From Ischnura elegans (Eukaryota > Arthropoda > Insecta > Odonata > Coenagrionidae): DNA of 64,000 nucleotides. The notes under the pieces are model-generated. The model saw only the letters and a program-made list of their open reading frames with translations. It did no database searches and was not told the DNA's origin. The stretch lies in NCBI RefSeq assembly GCF_921293095.1, contig NC_060256.1, positions 88,071,851 to 88,135,850 of the forward strand, read 5' to 3'. Below, piece by piece: positions 9,530 through 20,389 of the stretch (its first letter is position 1; each line of letters begins with the position of its first letter). The position numbers and the translations under genes were made by a program.

Positions 9530-10210
9530 ATGTAGTTACAGCCTACACAAACTAAATCCTGTTGAAAACTTAACCTTTCTCCTTCTCTTCTGCCCCCGAT
9601 TCGGAGGTAACTTCCTTTTCGGTCCTTTGGGAGGGGGTCCAACGCCGCATCACTGATCCACAAACGCGGAAAGAGAGAAGAAGACAAGATTAGAAGAGAA
9701 TCTCCCAGCCACCCGTGCCTCTTCATATCACATTGGGGGGGGAGCAAAACACCCCCCAAACCCCCTTCTTCCTTTCATCTCTCTCCACCCCCCTCTAAAA
9801 CCCAGGCCAGAGAAAAAAACCGTCGAAATGGGACGGCGGGACAATGAGAGGGAATAGCAGGAGAGGAAGGGAGGCGAAGTAACTCCACGACTGCTGCTGT
9901 TTACTCTTCTGCGTGGTGGGTTATACGCTCGTACTATCCGACGCACTGGGGAGAGACAGAACTCACCCTCCTGAAAACACAGCCCCCTTTTCCATCATCC
10001 CCTTCGCAAAACTCCACTCTCCCCGGGGAAGCCGCTAGTACCAAGTAAAAGGTATGTGTCTCTCAGATCCTCTTTAACTCACCAATAACGTTCCTCATTC
10101 AACGCGCTCACGAGAGAAAGACGCTTCCGCTGAGTTACGTTCGAGTTTCAATCTAAAGTCCGTTTTCTAATTAAAATGATACAAAATAAAATAAATTTTC
10201 ATAGAAAACA
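9530..10210. other. Pyrimidine-rich stretch, no recognised gene
   Basis: Contains C- and T-rich stretches with G runs (for example 9734-9742). Open frames exist on the minus strand at 9448-9946, but their proteins are low in complexity and unrecognised. A GTATGT word at 10052 could serve as a splice donor, but nothing else supports an exon. Confidence 0.35.
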
Positions 10211-10212
10211 AC

Positions 10213-10917
10213 GTTCATCATCATCATCATCACTGGTCAACAATCCTAGTATTGGTTTGACGCAGCTCTCCACTCTGTTCTCCTATCAGCTAATATTTTC
10301 ACACCTACGTATTTCTTCTCTTTCACATCCTTCTTTACTTGTTCCATTTATTTTGTTCGAGGTCTTCCTTTTCCGTTCTTGCCTTCCACTTGTCCCCCGA
10401 CGATTGTCTTCATCAGGCCATCATGTCTCAAGATGTGGCCTATAAGGTTGTTCCGTCTTCTTATTAAGGTTTTTACGAGGCTTCTCTTCTCTCCTACTCT
10501 TCTTAGGACTTCCTCGTTACTAACTCGGTCGATCCATTTGATCTTCATCATTCTTCTGTAGCACCACATTTCGAAGGCCTGTATCCTTGCTTTCTCCGCT
10601 ACGGTCATTGTTCATGCCTCACTTCCGTATAGGAGCATACTCCAAATGTAAGTTTCCATATTTAAGTTTCCTGCTGTAAGCAGGTCTCTCTTTTGGTGGA
10701 ATGCACTCTTCGCCTGAGCTATTCTGCTGATTTTTTCTTTCTTACTTCTCCCGTCACTAGTTATCTTGCGTCCCAAATAACCGAATTCATCCACCTCTAT
10801 CAGGTTTTGCTTCCCTATTTTAATGTTAGTCTTGACTTCTTCTCTTCTGCTGCACACTAATATCTTTGTTTTCTTCGTGCTTATTTTCAGTTGATATTCA
10901 CCCATTACCCTACCCAT
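10213..10917 (-). pseudogene. RTE-alpha reverse transcriptase C-terminal part and 3' UTR
   Basis: The minus strand encodes YQLKISTKKTKILVCSRREE, DEFGYLGRKITSDG, YIWSMLLYGSEA, one stop, and then MTVAEKARIQAFEMWCYRRM, RVSNEEVLRRVGEKRSL and IGHILRHDGLM. This is the RTE-clade RT thumb and C terminus (YLG box, LYGSEAWT, MWCYRRM, GHILRHD). The single stop is TGA at 10612-10614, where the family has tryptophan. The 3' UTR ends in a (CAT)n block at 10216-10231, the complement of the ATG tail seen elsewhere. It is the best preserved RTE-alpha coding piece here. Confidence 0.8.
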
Positions 10918-10919
10918 AT

Positions 10920-12800
10920 GTCTTTCATAGCTCCCATCAGCTCAAACATAGGAAAGGGCTCAAGAGTGGCTGCGGGCATTACCGCGTTAATCCCTATTGT
11001 GTCCGTAAACTCTACCTCAGTCTTACGATTTTTACCGAGCGTTTAAGAAGTAAGGTACTCAAAGCATAGCTGTTCATTGGTAGAAATGCCGCTTATTGCT
11101 TTATCGCCTCGTTCTATGAAGTGTTTTTGCCATTCTGAGGATAGATTCTCTTCGGTACGGGTGATTTCTACGAGGTGGCTCACACGGGGATTTCCACAAA
11201 TGCTTCTTCCCAATTGATTGGATACATTCCTTTCACGATTTTACCGAGCAAATTAGTAAGATTTTACCAGTGAGTGCCAAAGGATCTCAGTGCTTTTGCT
11301 ACGGAAGCGAAGAATCAAGGTTTATTTTCCCTAGAGCGGGAGATTTCAGCATTGAGGAGGAACTACCACTGCTGGAAAATATCTCGCAATGATAAAAAGG
11401 TTCCTATGTTTTCCAAGATAAATATCTCACTGATTTTGTGTGTTGAATTATGCAGGGAATTCTAGTTTCGATTTTCTTCTTCGGTGATTCGAATTGTTAA
11501 TATTTCGGAAAGAAAATGATCGCATGAAAGTAACACGAAAAGAAATACACGACGTCATAGTAAATGGAAGTGGAAATTCGTTGTCCTACAAACGTCAATT
11601 TGCTGTACAATATCTTCTCAATAAGTTTTAACTTGGAGCAAGAAGTGAAGACGAAGGAAATAAGTACGTATTTTCAGAAATGGGACGAATGCAAGAGAAC
11701 CAGCGACAGGTTTGAAAAAAATGTCGACGTTGGTTGGAGAAGGATGCTGACATGCATTATAATCTTGAGACTCCTTGCTCATGTTGTGACCTATTATTGT
11801 TTAACGTATTCGTATTGGCTTTACTTTCCTCCAAGGCGATTTTATATCACTATTGCTATCTAATTCCTGGTTTTTCTGGGTAAAGCAGCAAAGAAAGGTC
11901 CAAGGAAGACCTTAAGGGGTCTAGTGATAGGTCTAACAATAAGAGCAGAAAATTGTCTGATTTGAGAAAGCATCAACAGCTGAACTATCGCTAGCCGCAT
12001 CTATGACACTGCGCTCGCAAAGGAATGATGCGGCAGCGAAGATAATCACGGAAATGACCACGACCACCCCCGCCCGAGGGAAACTGATATTACAGAAATT
12101 AAGGAAAATGCCCACAACTTAGAATAAACTGATGACAGAAGAAGCTCTTTCGCCGATTGTTGATTGCAATTTTTAAAAATTTCTATGAGTACAAAATTTT
12201 TCCTAAGACTGCCAAGATCTGTGGCCACCAGCTTCATCCTAGTTATGAAAGAGCTAGACGCAAGAAATCTTCATACCCAGAGGGGACATCAGTGGAAGAA
12301 AAAATTTAAAGTGGACCCTCAAGGGCTTCTGAACCACACAGCCTCGCGCATCATAGCATCCCACAGAATTTTTTTCCATCGTGTGGTTTCATTGCTTCTT
12401 TTCATAGGTGTTAATAAAAAATACTTCTAGCTGTAACTTTAGTAACCATTGTTTTTCGCATCCAAGTGTGACTTTGAAGCAAGCTAGCTGACATATTATG
12501 TTATATTTTATAAATAATTCATTATTGAATTGTATTATTGAATACATTTCGCGTAAGGACCCATATGTATCAAATGAGAAACCTCTCCATTTTTCGTTTG
12601 CCATCGGTTTTTCCCTTCCGTTTCGAAAACTGCGAGCGTAAAATGACTACATTCCGTCAAAATAACATTATAAACCACAATTCAATACTGAAATTTTATT
12701 TTTTTATTCCCAAACCACTGAGTACAGCTCATAATGAGCCATTTTATATTGAGTATTCAACAAATTTAACAATTAATTACACGAACAACCAAAACCAGGA
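10920..12800. other. No recognisable feature
   Basis: About 1.9 kb of apparently unique AT-rich DNA. Short open frames (up to 126 residues, on both strands) have no recognisable motif and overlap each other. Confidence 0.5.
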
Positions 12801-12810
12801 TAGGGGAAAC

Positions 12811-12890
12811 CTACCCAGGCGGGACTCGATCCTGCGATTCCTTGTTTGGCAGCGAGGACTTGACCTAGCCGCCACCGAAGTCGGCGACGT
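12811..12890 (-). repeat. tRNA-like SINE head
   Basis: The minus strand reads TTCGGTGGCGGCTAGG, CTGCCAAACAAGGAATCG and then a B box AGGATCGAGTCCCGC. The same arrangement occurs on the minus strand at 25365-25432 and, more diverged, at 62559-62630. Repetition of this non-cloverleaf sequence points to a SINE head rather than a tRNA gene. Confidence 0.4.
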
Positions 12891-13264
12891 GATTTTGACG
12901 AAATGCCTGTTTACATAATGAAGATAACATCACCAACAATTTCGGATAAGGTGTAAACTCAAAAGGACCTTCGCCTTCACAGGCCTATTTTTTCAGCGCA
13001 TGAGAGAGGAACAAGGCCCCAATAATTTGGCTTCAAACTATTTCTAATTGGCTTGCAGTAGGTGTCACATATCAACTCCGACTGCGACACCTGTTCCAAT
13101 GACCCGTATCAAATTTATCATGAGTATCAAGTTTCTCCCCGGGGTCTTCACGGGCGAAGTTGGGAGGGGAGTTGCCTTTTCGACCCCTTTCTCTCCCTCG
13201 AAGCGCTCCGGCTTCGGCATCCACGTCCCGGCGCTGCGGCTTTCACGATCCATTAAATTGGGAA

Positions 13265-13375
13265 ATTCAAACGATAGGGCGCCCCCTTAAATTCGGAGGA
13301 AAAACGAATTCCTATACTTACCCGTTCAGAAAAATATGTCTTAATTTATCGTTTCTGTCGGAACTCTAAATATTT
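13265..13375 (+). repeat. Dispersed family Z fragment
   Basis: Shares GGAAAAACGAATTCCTATAC, CCCGTTCAG and a TTATCGTTTCTGTCGGA block with the Z copies at 4325 and 54410 (the latter in reverse). Only part of the family is present. The 13040-13260 stretch just upstream is GC-richer, with unrecognised open frames on both strands. Confidence 0.4.
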
Positions 13376-13499
13376 TTGTGTTCTAATATGATGATCTTCG
13401 TTTCGCTCTGCAAAATACCTTTTCTTAATTTCCTAAGAAATAAAAAGCCTATCGTGTAGCCTCCGAGTTCCTAGCGACTCTTTTTGGGGGTACCCGAAG

Positions 13500-13571
13500 A
13501 CTTTACCCAGTTCGAACCAGGAAACCTTACATCAGCAGTCAAGCACTATCCACTACGCTACCAAGCTCCCC
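13500..13571 (-). repeat. tRNA-like sequence (pseudogene or SINE head)
   Basis: The minus strand begins GGGGAGCTTGGTAGCGTAG and continues TGGATAGTGC (A box) to a B box GGTTCGAACTGGG. The D-arm and anticodon-arm regions look tRNA-like, but the 3' acceptor strand does not pair with the 5' end. A related phrase (GGTAGCTTGGTGGTTAG) occurs at 43263-43332. Not a functional tRNA. Confidence 0.4.
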
Positions 13572-13579
13572 GTATTCTC

Positions 13580-14245
13580 ATTAAATTAAAAATAGGGGAT
13601 GCCCGGGCAAGAAACATAGTGCGGGTAAGAAGAATAAACTGTTTTTTCACAAATCACTGATCACGTCACGATACGATTAGGCCGGGTCAGCTGATCGGCC
13701 GGGCGACGATATAACAATTAAAACAAAACAACACAGGCAAGCGTTTGTCGTTAAAGAGAATAAGAACGATTGGTGCTCTTTTCTTACGATTTTCGCAAAG
13801 GTTTGTAAGTACATATGTTTTTTGCACTCATTGTCAAGTGAATGACTAGTTTCTTCAAGTTAAATTTGTAGCTGTCGTCTTCTACTAACCGCCAAATATA
13901 TGCAAAAGTTTTATACCTCTTTCTAATATTGAGGCTTTGGACAAGACGGACAGGGGCAAAACGGATAGGTATTCGTTTAGGATAAGTTATTGTTTTAGTT
14001 CTCATTCTTTTAACAGCTGAGTCCAAGTTTTGCGAAACAAAGTACTGATACTGAAAGAAACAAAGAAAGTTCTGTTGATAATATATTTGCACAGTTTTTT
14101 CTACACTTTCCCTTAACATATGCGTCTTAGCCGGACCTTGCCTACATGATGTTTTCTCACTATTTGAAAAAGTGGAAAATTTCCTCCACAAAACAGTACA
14201 ACATAATACGTGAGTATTCACTATGTAAGTTTTCCGGCCTAACGT
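13580..14245. other. No recognisable feature
   Basis: AT-rich DNA. A 145-residue open frame on the minus strand (13784-14221) has no motif I recognise and no supporting context. Confidence 0.45.
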
Positions 14246-14254
14246 CGTGGAACC

Positions 14255-14850
14255 ACAATCAAAATGTCAACATGAGACTAAAAGTCTCAAATTGAGTCCC
14301 GAGGTTCGGGTGACAAGTGGAGAAGGGGGTGACACCACTCTCGGAGACAACTGTGACCACTCCATGAGACTCACACTGTGTTCTACTGAACTGAAAATAA
14401 AGTATATCAGAGCATAACTTACGTGAGACCAGTGATACAAAAGGCACGTTATTACTCTGAGGGATTTTTATGGGCCGCTAGAACATTCCCAAATGTGAGT
14501 GAATCGCTACACGAGAACTTTATGTTACGTTTCCATTGGAGACTAAAAGTCTCGAGAACGAGTTACGAGTGTAAAGTGGAAATGGGAGTGAGACCTCTGT
14601 CGGAATCAACGTAAAGTAAGTCTCGGAGACTACAATTGTTGTCACGCATACTTCCCAACTCTCAAGCCAAAGTCTCACAATAAGAAATCTGTGGTCTCAG
14701 TTCTCACAATATTAATAGCGGCAAAATTTTCAGCCATTTTCCTTCAGTGGAGATATTGACGAAATAAATAACCGTGACTAGAGCCTCGGAGACCACTTTG
14801 AGAGGCTGAGACTAGTGTTCAATGGACAAAGTACTGTAAATAATCCGTCG
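14255..14850. repeat. AGTCTC-rich MITE-like repeat, copy 1
   Basis: The segment contains GAGACTAAAAGTCTC palindromes at about 14274-14288 and 14539-14553, plus many GAGAC/GTCTC words. From 14443 onward it aligns with 57105-57540 (shared CACGTTATTACTCTGAG, GAACATTCCCAAATGT, GGAAATGGGAGTG, CTTTTCCTTCAGT-type blocks). The core from CCATTGGAGACT (14533) to AGACTAGTGTTCAATGG (14826) has imperfect inverted ends, as in a MITE of about 300 bp. Boundaries are approximate and there is no coding content. Confidence 0.5.
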
Positions 14851-14859
14851 TTTGAAATT

Positions 14860-15235
14860 AAGAATAGCATTGCCAACACTCCAGAGAGAACCTAAGAGAG
14901 AATCTAAGTTTTAAAAAATTTGTTGGATTGAATATTAAAATTTAGGAATTTAAACTAATAAATCACTATTTCTTAAAACATAGAAACCCCGAAAATGGAA
15001 AATTTTCGTCATTTTCAGACGTTTTCGTGGGATTTTATTTTATTCAATCCTCTTCAATTCTCAGTAACGCCTACCTTTCATTCTAATGGATGATTACTCT
15101 TATCGGTGATAGGGGAATTCTCTTTGTTTGCTTATTTGTTATCGCTCGAAGCGTTTTAATAAAGAAAATATAGCAATAGTAATTGCATATATATTTATTA
15201 AACCGGAATAGCAATACTAGGTCGGACATTCTATT
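14860..15235. other. No recognisable feature
   Basis: AT-rich, apparently unique DNA with no frame or repeat I can assign. Confidence 0.5.
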
Positions 15236-15239
15236 TTTT

Positions 15240-15640
15240 TGGTGGAATGACAGTTGGCTGCCCTGTCCTCCCCCTCCCATCCTTTTCCTCATCATCTTCC
15301 CTGCCCATCATGCCCCAGCCCTTTGGCCAACCGCCCGCTATCTCTGCGCGACACGCCCCAGGCAGGGATCCTCCTGGACCCGACCCTTCTCCCACCTCTA
15401 ACCCCTTGCCTTCGCCAGGGTACGCGGAGAAGGGATGCGCTCCTCTCTTTTTTGGTCGCCCTGGTGTATTTGGTGGAGGCAGATATATGGGATGGGGATT
15501 GGGCCTTCTCTTATCAGCCTTCGTCACACGCTACCGCCGCTAGATGCTGCCATGCCCACGTCCTCTCTCTTCGGCAATGCGCCCTCTTGCGGCGGCAGCT
15601 GGACCTGATATTTCTCACTTTCATTTTGAATCGTAAGTAG
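15240..15640 (+). other. GC-rich patch with an open frame; possible exon, unproven
   Basis: A 400-bp GC-rich island in AT-rich surroundings. The plus strand is open for 128 residues at 15254-15640, rich in Pro, Ser and Leu, but a second plus frame and a minus frame are also open. A GTAAGT at 15629-15634 would be a good splice donor. No domain is recognisable and the open frames may simply reflect GC composition. Confidence 0.2.
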
Positions 15641-15735
15641 AAAGAATAGCATAATATCTACATCTACATATTGCCCCGCAAGCTGCCTCAATACACGTGT
15701 GCTTTTACACTTTTACACTCAAAAATGAAATGCTC

Positions 15736-15975
15736 TAAAGGCCGTTTTACTCGGGGCACGGAATTGCGCAGGTTAGAGCTGCATTAATTTCTAAAATAGC
15801 GTGGAATTGCGCGAATGCATGAAAGAAATTGGAACAGGGGCTATTTTGCCGTCTCGCATCCACGCATTCTCGTATGTGTTCTAGCAACTCACCGCTTTAC
15901 ACGACGCAATTTTGATTGCGCCTTCGCACGTACGTCAGATTGCGCAATTCCGCGTACCGTGTAAAACGGCCTTAA
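15736..15975. mobile_element. MITE-2 copy 1
   Basis: A 240-bp element with inverted ends AAGGCCGTTTTACTCGG (left) and CCGTGTAAAACGGCCTTAA (right). Pairing continues inward through GGAATTGCGCA. A copy in opposite orientation lies at 29847-30087. The ends sit at CTAA/TTAA, suggesting a TTAA site. Small size, inverted ends and no frame make it a non-autonomous DNA transposon. Confidence 0.75.
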
Positions 15976-16239
15976 CGAAATAAAGCCTAGTATTTATTTA
16001 AGAACATTGCAAAATGAACAGGGATATATCTTCATTTTGAAATAAATTTCGAATTCTTTGGCAGTATTTTCTCGATTTAACCGGCGCGTTTTGCCGCTTT
16101 TCGGGAAACGGTAATATTAACCACTGTTCCACGACGATGCCGCTAAAGAAAGACACGCGTACATCAAGTAACAAGAATACTGACATAAAAAAGTTCATTC
16201 GAAAATGTATTTATTTTTTTTTCTACGAAGTCAAGCCCC

Positions 16240-16440
16240 AAGTTGTTGGCTATACTACATCTACTTACTACTCCGCAACCAGCCTAAACAGACGTGTGGT
16301 GGGGAGTGTTACGACACCAGCCGTTTACAAATAAAAAGGAAATTCACAAATTAAATCTAGAATTTATTAAATTCATCTATATTTCGGGGAAAAAAATAAT
16401 TCCTATGTCTAATGCTTCGGAAAATTATCTCGAAAATTTC
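16240..16440 (+). repeat. Dispersed family Z, copy 2
   Basis: Contains ACTACTCCGCAACCAGCC, GACACCAGCCGTTTACAAAT, AAAAAGGA and CGGGGAAAAAAATAATTCC, matching 4325-4520. Read in reverse, it also matches the GGCTTGCGGAGTAGTATGTAG block at 55190-55275. Confidence 0.45.
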
Positions 16441-16444
16441 AAGT

Positions 16445-17185
16445 AGAATGCTTTTTGCCTGATGTTTAAAGATGATCTAGGAGAGCCTAATTACTATGTT
16501 AGAAACGATCCCGTGGATAAGATTAAAGAAATAGACAACAGAACAGATGGAATAAAGATGCCGTTTTTTTCTGCGCACCATATGGGACCATAATAACTGC
16601 GATAGTTGAGCTATAAGATGGCTTGACTCGGAGTAAGTAAAATAGAATCTGCATGTATAGCTAATAACTTAATATAATTGTCAATTCTAGCTATCAGCAT
16701 GCATATCTTGGCATGTTATAATGCATGCATGAATCGGTTACTACGCTAACTTTTCGTGTTCCATAACTAATCGTTTTATTTGTATAGTAGCATGTTTGTG
16801 CCCCCACCATTCTCCTAGTTTCTGGACTGACCGGTTGTCGTTGTCCAGTGTGTTTGACCAGTGTTAGATGTTGTGGTATTCAACACATTAATGTAACAAT
16901 TTTACCCTCAATTAGAAATGTATCGACCTGCGTGTTGATTTTCCTAATATTTACTCCGTATTTCCGCTACAAAGGCGAGTCTAACTTTATTTTGTTGAAA
17001 GTTCTCCTCAAGTTTCTCGGTTCTCCTTAAATATTCGTTTTTTCCAAAATATCGTTATTAATTTTCGGTAAATTTTTCTGTCTAATTTTTTCATTTACTT
17101 ATAAGTATTTCCAAAAAACGAGACATAATTGTTAATCTAAATTGTGATTCCATGCATCTCCATGTTTCAATGAAAACCTATTAAA
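16445..17185. other. No recognisable feature
   Basis: AT-rich DNA containing a few GCATGC-type words near 16690-16740. No frame or repeat recognised. Confidence 0.5.
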
Positions 17186-17189
17186 CCTA

Positions 17190-17330
17190 AGGTGACAATA
17201 AATAACTTGTCACGCAGTGATATAACAATGCATTGTCGAATGTGATGACACAACAATGACAACAGTGGCAATGAAATGACATACGCGATGATACAACAAT
17301 GCATTGTCAAATGTGATTGTTGTTGTCACG
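17190..17330. repeat. Short direct and inverted repeat cluster
   Basis: The phrase ACAATGCATTGTCRAATGTGA occurs near 17225 and again near 17297, and the block is bounded by CTTGTCAC and GTTGTCACG. This may be a small MITE with an internal duplication, but no second copy is present in the window. Confidence 0.35.
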
Positions 17331-17334
17331 ATGG

Positions 17335-17985
17335 AGAAGTTCCATCATCGTAAAAAAATAAAAGGGAACCACCCTATTCTCACCACTTCCTCATTACTTT
17401 GTGGAAGTTTTATAATTTTGAAATCCTTAGCGGTTTCATAAATCTGTCTCCGGCCATTCCGCGGGGCTTAGCATTCATTGATGTCCTGAGTATTTGCTCT
17501 CTCGTCCATTCTTTAACTTCTCAAGTAGTTTTGCTTCCGTTCATTCCCGTCACGGTCCTCGAAAGCAAAGCTTCTTGTGCTAACTATGAGATAACCGCAC
17601 TTATTATGACGCTCTCACCCCGACGCGTTGCTGTTTGTACAAATAAATACGGCAAACTCATTTGTTGGTCTATATTTGCCGTGGCAACACGCACGCACAC
17701 TGGGCGCATTGTTACCAAAGCAAGCGATCCGTGTGAACTCAGCAAACAGGATTAGGGGACGTTTAAGTATCGATGCTTTCACAAATATTGTCCCGGAATA
17801 GCTACCAGCAGTGAGGCAACAGTGTTTGACATGTGCGTTGCATAAGAGTTTGGCCCCTGTTGCACATCTCGCGAGATTATCGCGTTAAACGTCTTCGCGT
17901 GGGAATCGAACTAATATTTGAAGTGATCCTGAATGCCGGTTTACTATCGGTGCTTAAAACTCTCACTTACTTTATTCAAGTATTC
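17335..17985. other. No recognisable feature
   Basis: Unique-looking DNA. An open frame of 118 residues at 17399-17755 has no recognisable motif. Confidence 0.4.
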
Positions 17986-17989
17986 TACC

Positions 17990-18200
17990 CATTAAGGTAG
18001 GTTTTCATGGAAAATTTACGAAGTATTCTGAAAGTATCCACTCCTTTCATGGAATATCATATTATTTTTCGCAATAAGTCCCACTCATTTTCATTTTATC
18101 TCAAAAACCTTTTCCCTTCCTCCATCTCCCTCGTTTGCCCAACATTATACCCTCCAATACGGTTTCCAATATCCTTTCCATGTTAAGCTCTCGCTTTCTC
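17990..18200 (-). repeat. RTE-beta LINE 3' UTR fragment
   Basis: Shares TATTCTACCCATTAAGGTAGG, TTCATGG and, further in, CCTTCCTCCATCTCCCTCG and CAATACGGTTTCCAATATCC with 37245-37336 and 193-390. It is the 3' end of RTE-beta with no coding part. Confidence 0.5.
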
Positions 18201-18233
18201 GCTTTCTTTCTCGCTCTCGCTTTCTCGCTTTCT
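18186..18233. repeat. CTCGCTTT microsatellite
   Basis: Imperfect tandem run of CTCGCTTT/CTTTCTCG units directly after the RTE-beta 3' UTR fragment. Confidence 0.7.
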
Positions 18234-18239
18234 ATGTTA

Positions 18240-19148
18240 AACTCATTCTTAAAGAAGAGCAAAGTCCATTTTTATTGAAATACAAATCGATATAAATATA
18301 TTTTTGATGCTAATGTTTTAAAAAATGTACGAATTTCGTAAAAATGGCTGGATTTTTCGGTAGGGCTTTAAAATTAGCGGCCGGCCTTAAAAGTGTTAAT
18401 ACTGTATACAGGATTCTCCACTCCCGCGATTCCATTGATTCCCGCCGGTCGCAATAGATAGCGGCGCTCCAGTCGCTAGGACACAAGTTAACATACGTAT
18501 TAGCCCGCAAGAGATACGCTTCATAACGAACCGTTTATTGATAAATATTAAGCTCAAATTATATTCAATGAAGCTCAGTTACGTAACCAATAGTTAAAAC
18601 AAAAGAAGCACTAAAAAATTTAGCAGTGACTTTATTCACCTGAAAACGACAAGATGCCGCAAGTGCACAAAAAGAATTTCCTTGCACCGAAATAAAATTT
18701 TCAACGAAAATCATGAAATTAATCGTGGATAGAAGACTTAAATAGAAACAGTAATAAGTACCGCAGACGAGACTTGATCGCGGAAACTTGGTAAGGGAGA
18801 AGAAAACCGTAACCACGGGACCATGGTAACAACATCCAAATGCAGTTATGAAGGGAATTCAACGTCAAATACATTGAGACCTACCCATTCTTGCGCCACT
18901 AGTGACCAAAGTTGGAGTGCGAATTAATGTACGGGGACCGGCTTCTCATTAGGACCAATGGCGGATCTAAGGCCCCCGTTGGGTAGAAACACGCACTAGA
19001 AAAAATCGAAATTTTTGTTGGTTGCCACTTCCTACAAAAGTATTTAGCTATATTTTCCGATGTATTTACCTACTTTAACGATTTGAAATACAAATTAGCT
19101 CTGAACTTAGGGCCCATTTTGCACGCTTTTGGTAATTACATTACAATA
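18240..19148. other. No firm feature; weak tRNA-like patch
   Basis: Mostly unique AT-rich DNA with a GC patch at 18370-18480. A weak minus-strand tRNA-like pattern (GTCCCGTGGTTACGG, then CGCGATCAAGTCTCG) lies at 18750-18830 and is not strong enough to call. Confidence 0.35.
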
Positions 19149-19262
19149 CAGTGGCAGATATAGAGACGATATTTGGGGGGGCTCTAGCCCCCCCTTGGGT
19201 ATCCATTTTACACCAGATAGAATGGTAATTTTGTTCGAACCCCCACTACTTCTGCTTAGTAA

Positions 19263-20336
19263 TCCCACGTTTAGATTACGATTGTCCGAGCGATCGTAAT
19301 AACGAGAGTTGGCCGAACTAGCCGTGAGAATGCATGTTCTGACAATAATTACTGTAGTTCCGAACGTTGCCACTTTACGATGGTTTGGCGCTGGGAGACT
19401 GGATGAGGAAGCGACAAGAGAAAGACGAAAAGTTCGTAAAGCTCCCTTCGCTCTATTTTCTTTCATGTTTTTTTCCAAGCAAGGAAGAATATGAGCGGAA
19501 GAAAAATTATACGTCAAATACACGTTGAACAAAGTAATATTTTGACCCTGCATACCTCAACAGCTTTGCTAACCGTCAATAGGGTGGTTTCCTATTATTT
19601 TTTATTGCCTAAATCGCAAGATTATTACTCCTGGAGGACGTATTTCACGCTTTTAGATTTTTTAATGATTAAATGAAAAGTGAAAATTTTCAAGCGCGCG
19701 AAAGCGCGACGGCTAAGTAGGAATGATGGGAAAAGTCCGTGTGACGTATTTCTGGTTCCCCCTGCCGCCTTGTGAGGTGACCTTGAGGCGAGGCTTGAGC
19801 GCTGATACGACGCAGGATGCTAGAAGGTAGCGGAGTACCCTGCTAGCTGGTAGCGCTTGGCTTAAATAAGGATTATTAATGCCTTAACAAACGAGGGAAA
19901 CTTTCCAAACTTAGGTATTTTTAATGTGTGATTATTGAGAGATGTTTCCCTGAGCTCTGTGCCTCATGCATGCATTGGTAATCTCAGACGATGTAAAACT
20001 CTTATCAACTCGTATGGAAACTAGGTCCCTGTGACGTCACGTGGAGTGACATCGCATGGGTGCCAATCTGGCCTTTTTCAAATGAGGTTAAAATTGACCA
20101 TTGCCATTCGTCTAAACCGGTATTTCTAAAACCAAATAATTTGTATATTATGAATACACTAAGGGTGGGTAAGGAATCGCAAAATGATGCCTTTCGTATT
20201 CTTTGATGAAGGAAACTACCCTATTTCTCGTTCACTTTAAATTGCAGCACTGGAGGGCAGCACAGGTTTTAACCATCGTTGTGTGAATGCACGATAGTCC
20301 CAACGATCGCTGGAACAATCGTAATCTGAACGAGGC
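19263..20336. mobile_element. MITE-3 copy 1, interrupted by MITE-1
   Basis: Without the inner insertion the element is about 425 bp and aligns end to end with 43736-44153. Shared blocks include ATTACGATTGTCCGAGCGAT, GTTCCGAACGTTGCCAC, ATACCTCAACAGCTTTGCT on the left and GGAGGGCAGCACAGGTTTTA, CAATCGTAATCTGAACGAGGC on the right. The junction GTCAA / TTTCTCG equals the continuous GTCAATTTCCCG of the uninterrupted copy, so the intruder is precisely delimited. Confidence 0.8.
19577..20225. mobile_element. MITE-1 copy A (reverse orientation, nested in MITE-3)
   Basis: Full-length MITE-1: begins CAATAGGGTGGTTTCCTATT and ends GGAAACTACCCTATT. The internal order is the reverse of the 22348 copy (GCGCGCGAAAG..., AGGTGACCTTGAGGCG, GCGCTTGGCTTAAATAAGG, ATGCATGCATTGG, GACGTCACGTGGAGTG, AACCGGTATTTCTAAAACC). 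It codes for nothing. Its insertion into MITE-3 gives the only pre-insertion site in the window for this family. Confidence 0.85.
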
Positions 20337-20389
20337 ATAGCCCCCAAACTTTGCCACCCCTTGTCCCTATCCTGGATCCGCCACTGCTA

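Larger units (their letters stand above)
19149..20386. mobile_element. Outer MITE-like element, host of two nested insertions
   Basis: The left end CAGTGGCAGAT (19149) and right end ATCCGCCACTG (20386) are inverted repeats with one mismatch. Just inside, the left has GGGGGGGCTCTAGCCCCCCC (19175-19194) and the right has GCCCCCAAAC, as in the G-rich CAGTGGCGGATCC-type MITEs of insects. Nearly all its present length is MITE-3 (19263-20336), itself holding MITE-1 (19577-20225). Pairing of the outer ends is short, so this layer is the least certain. Confidence 0.45.

Noticed and set aside
13784-14221. 145-residue minus-strand frame
   Set aside because: No family resemblance, AT-rich DNA, no promoter or splice context; consistent with a chance open frame.
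15254-15640. 128-residue open frame with a GTAAGT at its end, considered as a host exon
   Set aside because: Other frames on both strands are also open across the GC-rich patch and no domain is visible; composition alone explains it.
18750-18830. tRNA-like pattern on the minus strand
   Set aside because: B box is poor, acceptor strands do not pair, and no second copy was found.
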